Below, piece by piece: positions 20,354-24,823 of a stretch of 24,823 bases of DNA; positions within the stretch are counted from its first letter, which is position 1, and each line of letters opens with the position of its first letter. The position numbers were made by a program, and so were the translations under genes. The stretch is from Brachionus plicatilis (taxonomy: Eukaryota > Rotifera > Eurotatoria > Ploima > Brachionidae): positions 611,929 through 636,751 of the forward strand of contig QEOQ01000214.1 in the NCBI GenBank assembly GCA_010279815.1, read 5' to 3'. A model generated the notes under the pieces. That model was given only the letters and a program-made list of their open reading frames with translations. It did not search any database and was not told where the DNA came from.

Positions 20354-21376
20354 ATTAGTCACCTTTATTTAAGACAAATTCTTTTTAACCCTTATCTAAG
20401 CGCTATCTTTTGTCAACTTTATTTCAGTCAAATATCTTTTTATACTTATCTAACGCCATCATTGGTAACCTTTATTTAAGACAAATTTTTTTCTTAACCC
20501 TTATCTTAGCGCCATCATTAGTCACCTTTATTTAAGACTAATTCTTTTTAACCCTTATCTAAGCGCCATCTTTGGTTACCTTTATTTCAGACAAATTCTT
20601 TTTATCCCTTATCAAACGCCATCTTTTGATACCTTTTTTTCAGACATATTTCTTTTTAACCCTTACCTAAGCCCAATCTTTGGTAACCTTTATTTCAGAC
20701 AAATTCTTTTTATTCCTTATATAACGCCATCTTTTGTTACCTTTTTTTCAGACAAATTTTTAATTTGTCCCTTACCTAATCGCCATCTTTGGTCACCGTT
20801 ATTTCAGTCAAATTTTTTTTTTAACCCTTTTCTAAGTGCCATCTTTCGTTACCTTTTTTCAGACGAATTTTTACTTTGTCCCTTACCTAAACGCCATCTT
20901 TGGTCACCTTGATTTAGACAAATTTTTTTTATCCCTTATCTAAGCGCTATCTTTTGTCACCTTTTTTTCAGTCAAATATTTTTTTATACTTATCTAACGC
21001 CATCTTTGGTCACTTTTATTTAAGACAAATTTTTTTCTTAACCCTTATCTTAGCGCCATCATTAGTCACCTTTATTTAAGACAAATTCTTTTTAACCCTT
21101 ATCTAAGCCCAATCTTTGGTAACCTTTATTTCAGACAAATTCTTTTTATTCCTTTTCTAAGTGCCATCTTTTGTTACCTTTTTTTCAGACAAATTTTTAA
21201 TTTGTCCCTTCCCTAATCGCCATCTTTGGTCACCGTTATTTCAGTCAAACTTTTTTTTTAATTCTTATCTAAGAGCCATTTTTTTCATCTTAATTTAAGA
21301 CAAATTCCTTTTTATTCTTTTCTAAGTGCCATCTTTTGTTACCTTTTTTCAGACGAATTTTTATTTTGTCCTCATC
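20354..21376 (+). repeat. 54-bp satellite array, mixed variants
   Basis: This is tandem satellite with no gene and no clear long-period repeat. Common phrases are CTTAACCCTTATCTTAGCGCC, CATCATTAGTCACC, GCCCAATCTTTGGTAACC and CAGACGAATTTTTACTTTGTCC. Confidence 0.88.
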
Positions 21377-21990
21377 TGAACGAAAACTTTGGTCATAATT
21401 ATTTTATACAAATTATTTGTCTACCTTTTCTAAGCGCCATATTTTGTTACCATTGTACCAGATTAATTTTTTTTAATTTATCTGAGTTATATCTTTGGTC
21501 ACCTTTATTTCAGACAAATTTTTTTTTATCCTTTCCCTAAGCACCATCATTTGTCATCTTTTTTTCAGACAAATTTTTCTGAACGAAATCTTAGCGACAA
21601 ATTTGGTTACTTTTATTTCAGACAAATTTTATTTTATCCTTATCTAAGCGAAATTTTTGGTCATAATTATTTCAGACAAATTTTTTGTCTACCCTATCTA
21701 TGCTCCATCTTTTGTCACCTTTATTCCAGATTAATTTTCTCTAATTTATCTGAGCGACATCTTTGGTCATCTTTATTTAAGTCATATTATTTTCTATCCC
21801 TTATCTAAACGCCAACCTTTGTTACCTTTTTTTCAGACAAATTTTTTTTTTTATCCCTTCCCTAATGGCCATCTTTGGTTACCTTTATTTTAGTCAAATT
21901 CTTTTTAACCCTTATCTTAGCGCCATCTTTATTCAACTTAATTTTAGACAAATTCCTTTTTATCCTAATCTAAGTGCCATCTTTGGTCAC
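21377..21990 (+). repeat. Satellite large duplication, first copy
   Basis: This block contains TTTTATACAAATTATTTGTC, ACCATTGTACCAGATTAATT, GAGTTATATC, GCACCATCATTTGTCATC and the TGCTCC marker at 21701. It recurs from about 22665, at an offset of 1288 bp before position 21621 and 1234 bp after about 21675. The first copy therefore has one extra 54-bp monomer (about 21621-21674). No gene is present: the 85-aa open frame at 21551-21808 and the 67-aa frame at 22839-23042 are the same satellite frame with and without that monomer. Confidence 0.87.
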
Positions 21991-22664
21991 CTTTATTTAA
22001 GACAAATTATTTTTTATCCCTTATCTTAACGCCATCTTTTGTTACCTTTTTTTCAGACAAATTTCTATTTTTCCCTTATCTAAACGCCATCTTTGGTCAC
22101 CTTTATTTAGGACAAATTATTTTTTATCCCTTATCTAAACGCCATCTTTTGTTGTCTTTTTTAAAGACAAATACCTATATATCCCTTCCCTAATCGCCAT
22201 CTTTGGTCATCTTTATTTCAGTCAAATTTTATTTTATCCCTTAATTACTTGCCATCTTTGGTTACCTTTATTTCAGACAAATTCTTTTTATCTCTTATCT
22301 AACGCCATCTTTTGATACCTTTTTTTCAGACATATTTCTATTTATCCCTTACCTAAGCGCCATCTTTTGTCACCTTTTTTTAAGACAAATTTTTAATTTG
22401 TCCATTACCTAATCGCCATCTTTGGTCACCGTTATTCCAGTCAAACTTTTCTGAGCGAGATCTTTGGTCATAATTATTTTATACAAATTTTTTGTCTACC
22501 TTTTCTAAGCGCCATATTTTGTTCCCATTATACCAGATTAATTTTTTTTAATTTATCTGAGTTTTATCTTTGGTTACCTTTATTTCAGACAAATTTTTCT
22601 GAGCGAAATCTGAGCGAGATCTTTGGTTACCTTTATTTCGGACAAATTTTTTTTTATCCTTATC
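21991..22664 (+). repeat. 54-bp satellite array between the large duplicates
   Basis: These are ordinary monomers with no gene. Near the end there is a shortened form, CAATTTTTCTGAGCG-like, with an 11-bp tandem repeat: TGAGCGAAATC at 22600-22610 and TGAGCGAGATC at 22611-22621. Part of the large-duplicate string (TTTTATACAAATT, ACCAGATTAATT, GAGTTTTATC) also appears here at about 22460-22570, so this is a third, partial copy. Confidence 0.87.
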
Positions 22665-23224
22665 TAAGCGAAATCTTTGGTCATAATTATTTTATACAAA
22701 TTATTTGTCTACCTTTTCTAAGCGCAATATTTTGTTACCATTATACCAAATTAATTTTTTTTAATTTATCTGAGTTATATCTTTGGTCACCTTTATTTCA
22801 GACAAATTTTTTTTTATCCTTTCCCTAAGCACCATCATTTGTCATCTTTTTTTCAGACAAATTTTTCTGAGCGAAATCTGAGCGACATCTTTGGTTACTT
22901 TTATTTCAGACAAATTTTTTGTCTACCCTATCTATGCTCCATCTTTTGTCACCTTTATTCCAGATTAATTTTCTCTAATTTATCTGAGCGACATCTTTGG
23001 TCATCTTTATTTAAGTCATATTTTTTTCTATCCCTTATCTAAACGCAATCTTTTGTTACCTTTTTTTCAGACAAATTTTTTTTTGTCCCTTACCTAATCG
23101 CCATCTCTGGTTACCTTTATTTTAGTCAAATTCTTTTTAACCCTTATCTGAGCGCCATCTTTATTCAACTTTATTTAAGACAAATTTCTTTTTATCCTTA
23201 TCTAAGTGCCATCTTTGGTCACCT
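22665..23224 (+). repeat. Satellite large duplication, second copy
   Basis: This is the counterpart of 21377-21990, one monomer shorter. It holds TTATACCAAATTAATT, GAGTTATATC, the mini-repeat TGAGCGAAATC/TGAGCGACATC at 22868-22889, and the TGCTCC marker at 22935. Similarity continues through TTTATTTTAGTCAAATTC and CATCTTTATTCAAC and fades near 23224. Confidence 0.87.
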
Positions 23225-24288
23225 TTATTTCACACAAATTTCTTTTTATCTCTTATCTAGCGCCATCTTTGGTCACTTTAATTTCAGTCGATTTTTTTTT
23301 AATTCTTTACCTTAGCGCCATCTTTTGAAATCTTTATTTCAGACAACTTTTTTTATCCTTATCTAAGTGCCATCTTTTATCATCTTTATTTCAGACATAT
23401 TTGTATTTATCCCTTACCTAAGCGCCATCTTTTGTTACCTTTTTTAAAGACAAATACCTTTTTATCCCTTACCTAATCGTCATCTTTTGTTAGCTTTTTT
23501 TCAGACAATTTCTTTTCATCCTTAACTAAGTGCCATCTTTGGTTACCTTTATTTCAGACAAATTTATTTTTTATCCCTTATCTTACACCATCTTTTGCTT
23601 CCTTTTTTTCATACAAATTTCTATTTATCCCTTACCTAAGCGCAATCTTTCGTCATCTTTATTTCGGACTAACTTTTTTTTTAATCTTTACTTAAGAGCC
23701 ATCTTTATTCATCTTTATTTAAGACAAATTCCTTTTTATCCTTATCCAAACGCCATCTTTTGTTACCTTTTATTCAGACAAATTTCTATTTTCCCCTTAC
23801 CTAATCGCCATCTTTTGTTACCTTTTTTCAGACAAATTCCAATTTTTCCATTACCTAATCGCCATCTTTGGTTACCTTTTTTTCATACAAATTTCTATTT
23901 ATCCCTTACCTAAGCACAATCTTTCGTCACCTTTATTTCAGACAAATTTCTATTTATCCCTTACCTAAGCGCAATCTTTCGTCACCCTTATTTCAAAAAA
24001 ATTTTTTTTTTATCGCTTATCTAAACGCCATCTTTTGTTACCTTTTTTTCAGACAAATTTCTATTTATCCCTTACCTAAGCGCAATCTTTCGTCACCTTT
24101 TTTTCAGTCTACTTTTTTTTTTAATCCTTTTATAAGCGCAATTTTTTATCACCTTCATTTCAGTCAAATTTTTTTTATTCTTTACCTTAGCGCCATCTTT
24201 ATTCATCTTTATTTCAGACAAATTTCTTTTTATCCTTAACTAAGTGCCATCTTTGGTTACCTTTATTTAAGACAAATTTTTTTTTTAT
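23225..24288 (+). repeat. 54-bp satellite array, variant-rich distal part
   Basis: This gene-free satellite includes a run of closely alike monomers with CAGACAAATTTCTATTTATCC, CCTTACCTAAGCGCAATC and TTTCGTCACC near 23600-24110. The open frames 23530-23913 (127 aa) and 23868-24239 (123 aa) show an 18-residue period (FRQI / LPKRNLSS phrases), start at arbitrary ATGs and overlap each other. They are not called as genes. Confidence 0.88.
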
Positions 24289-24557
24289 CCCTTATCTAAG
24301 CGCCATCTTTGGTCACCTTTTTTAAGACAAATTTTTATTTCATACCTTACCTAATCGCCATCTTTATTCATCTTTATTTTCGACAAATTCTTTTCCTAAC
24401 CAATCTCTGCGTCATCTTTTGCCACCCTTATTACAGACTGATTTTTTTTTAATTTTTCTAAGCGCCATCATTTGTCACCTTTTTTTCAGACCAATTTTTC
24501 TGAGCGAAATCTGAGCGCCATCTTTGTTCACCTTTATTTCAGACAAATTTTTTGCCT
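24289..24557 (+). repeat. 269-bp five-monomer repeat, copy 1
   Basis: The block runs from CCCTTATCTAAGCGCC to GACAAATTTTTTGCCT and is repeated directly downstream at an offset of 269 bp (five monomers). It contains the unusual forms TTTCATACCTTACC, TTTTCGACAAATTC, CCTAACCAATC and ATTACAGACTGATT, plus the mini-repeat TGAGCGAAATC/TGAGCGCCATC at 24501-24522. No gene. Confidence 0.9.
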
Positions 24558-24823
24558 CCCTTATCTAAGCGCCATCTTTGGTCACCTTTTTTAAGACAAA
24601 TTTTTATTTCATACCTTACCTAATCGCCATCTTTATTCATCTTTATTTTCGACAAATTCTTTTCCTAACCAATCTAAGCGTCATCTTTTGCCACCATTAT
24701 TACAGACTGATTTTTTTTTAATTTTTCTAAGCGCCATCATTTGTCACCTTTTTTTCAGACCAATTTTTCTGAGCGAAATCTGAGCGCCATCTTTGTTCAC
24801 CTTTATTTCAGACAAATTTTTTG
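24558..24823 (+). repeat. 269-bp five-monomer repeat, copy 2 (cut by window end)
   Basis: This second copy differs from copy 1 at only a few bases (CCAATCTAAGCG for CCAATCTCTGCG; GCCACCATT for GCCACCCTT). It reaches the last base of the window, so further copies may follow outside it. Confidence 0.9.

Noticed and set aside
1..24823. CENP-B box or telomere-type motif in the monomers
   Set aside because: I saw no match to the CENP-B box core or to any short telomeric repeat, so centromere identity rests only on general array properties.
5243..24823. GGTNACC palindrome (GGTCACC / GGTTACC) as a deliberate binding site
   Set aside because: A 7-bp symmetric core is short, and many monomers break it (CGTCACC, GTTACC, GATACC), so no selection for the dyad can be argued by eye.
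1..24823. tRNA, rRNA or other structured RNA genes
   Set aside because: No region shows tRNA arm motifs or rRNA-like conserved GC-richer blocks. All non-transposon sequence is accounted for by the satellite.

Overview
The window looks like eukaryotic heterochromatin or satellite DNA. I find no host gene. Almost all of it is one AT-rich tandem-repeat family with a monomer of about 54 bp, roughly 400 copies by arithmetic. One complete-looking hAT DNA transposon is inserted in it at 9534-12225. The BED-finger hAT transposase, the long satellite and the absence of operon-like gene packing all point to a eukaryote with an AT-rich genome, possibly an invertebrate or fungus. The species cannot be named from the sequence.

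Layout. Positions 1-5201 carry the satellite on the minus strand (A-rich on the + strand; the typical phrase is GATGGCGCTTA then AATTTGTCTGAAATAAAGGTGACGAAA). At 5202-5242 the array flips head-to-head, and 5243-24823 carry it on the plus strand (T-rich; AGCGCCATCTTTGGTCACC, TTTATTTCAGACAAATTTTT, TATCCCTTATCTA). The flip is a real inverted duplication: 31-bp perfect arms flank the junction, and rare monomer variants recur in mirrored order on its two sides.

On top of the monomers lie higher-order repeats (HORs). On the left there is a 5- to 6-monomer unit (270-328 bp) and a tandem duplication of about 1.19 kb. On the right (about 6.4-16.3 kb) a marker monomer recurs at distances of 484-1136 bp, all close to multiples of 54 bp. 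Later blocks include a 436-bp-spaced repeat, a 1.29-kb duplication and a 269-bp terminal duplication. Two of the large duplications differ between copies by exactly one monomer, as expected from unequal exchange or replication slippage.

The transposon has a 670-aa transposase gene on the minus strand with the expected acidic triad (D220, D284, E636), a BED-type zinc finger and the C-terminal hAT dimerisation block. It has 10-bp terminal inverted repeats, subterminal TGGTTTGC repeats and an 8-bp target duplication with two mismatches. Satellite phasing is kept across it: removing the element and one target copy leaves 863 bp, or 16 monomers, between flanking markers.

The other open frames are by-products of a monomer length divisible by three (54 = 3 x 18), so frames stay open over many monomers. 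I do not call them as genes. The most interesting signals are a YY1/Pho-like AAGATGGCG core in most monomers, dyad-symmetric monomer variants, the inversion junction, and a 27-bp near-spacerless palindrome in the transposon end.
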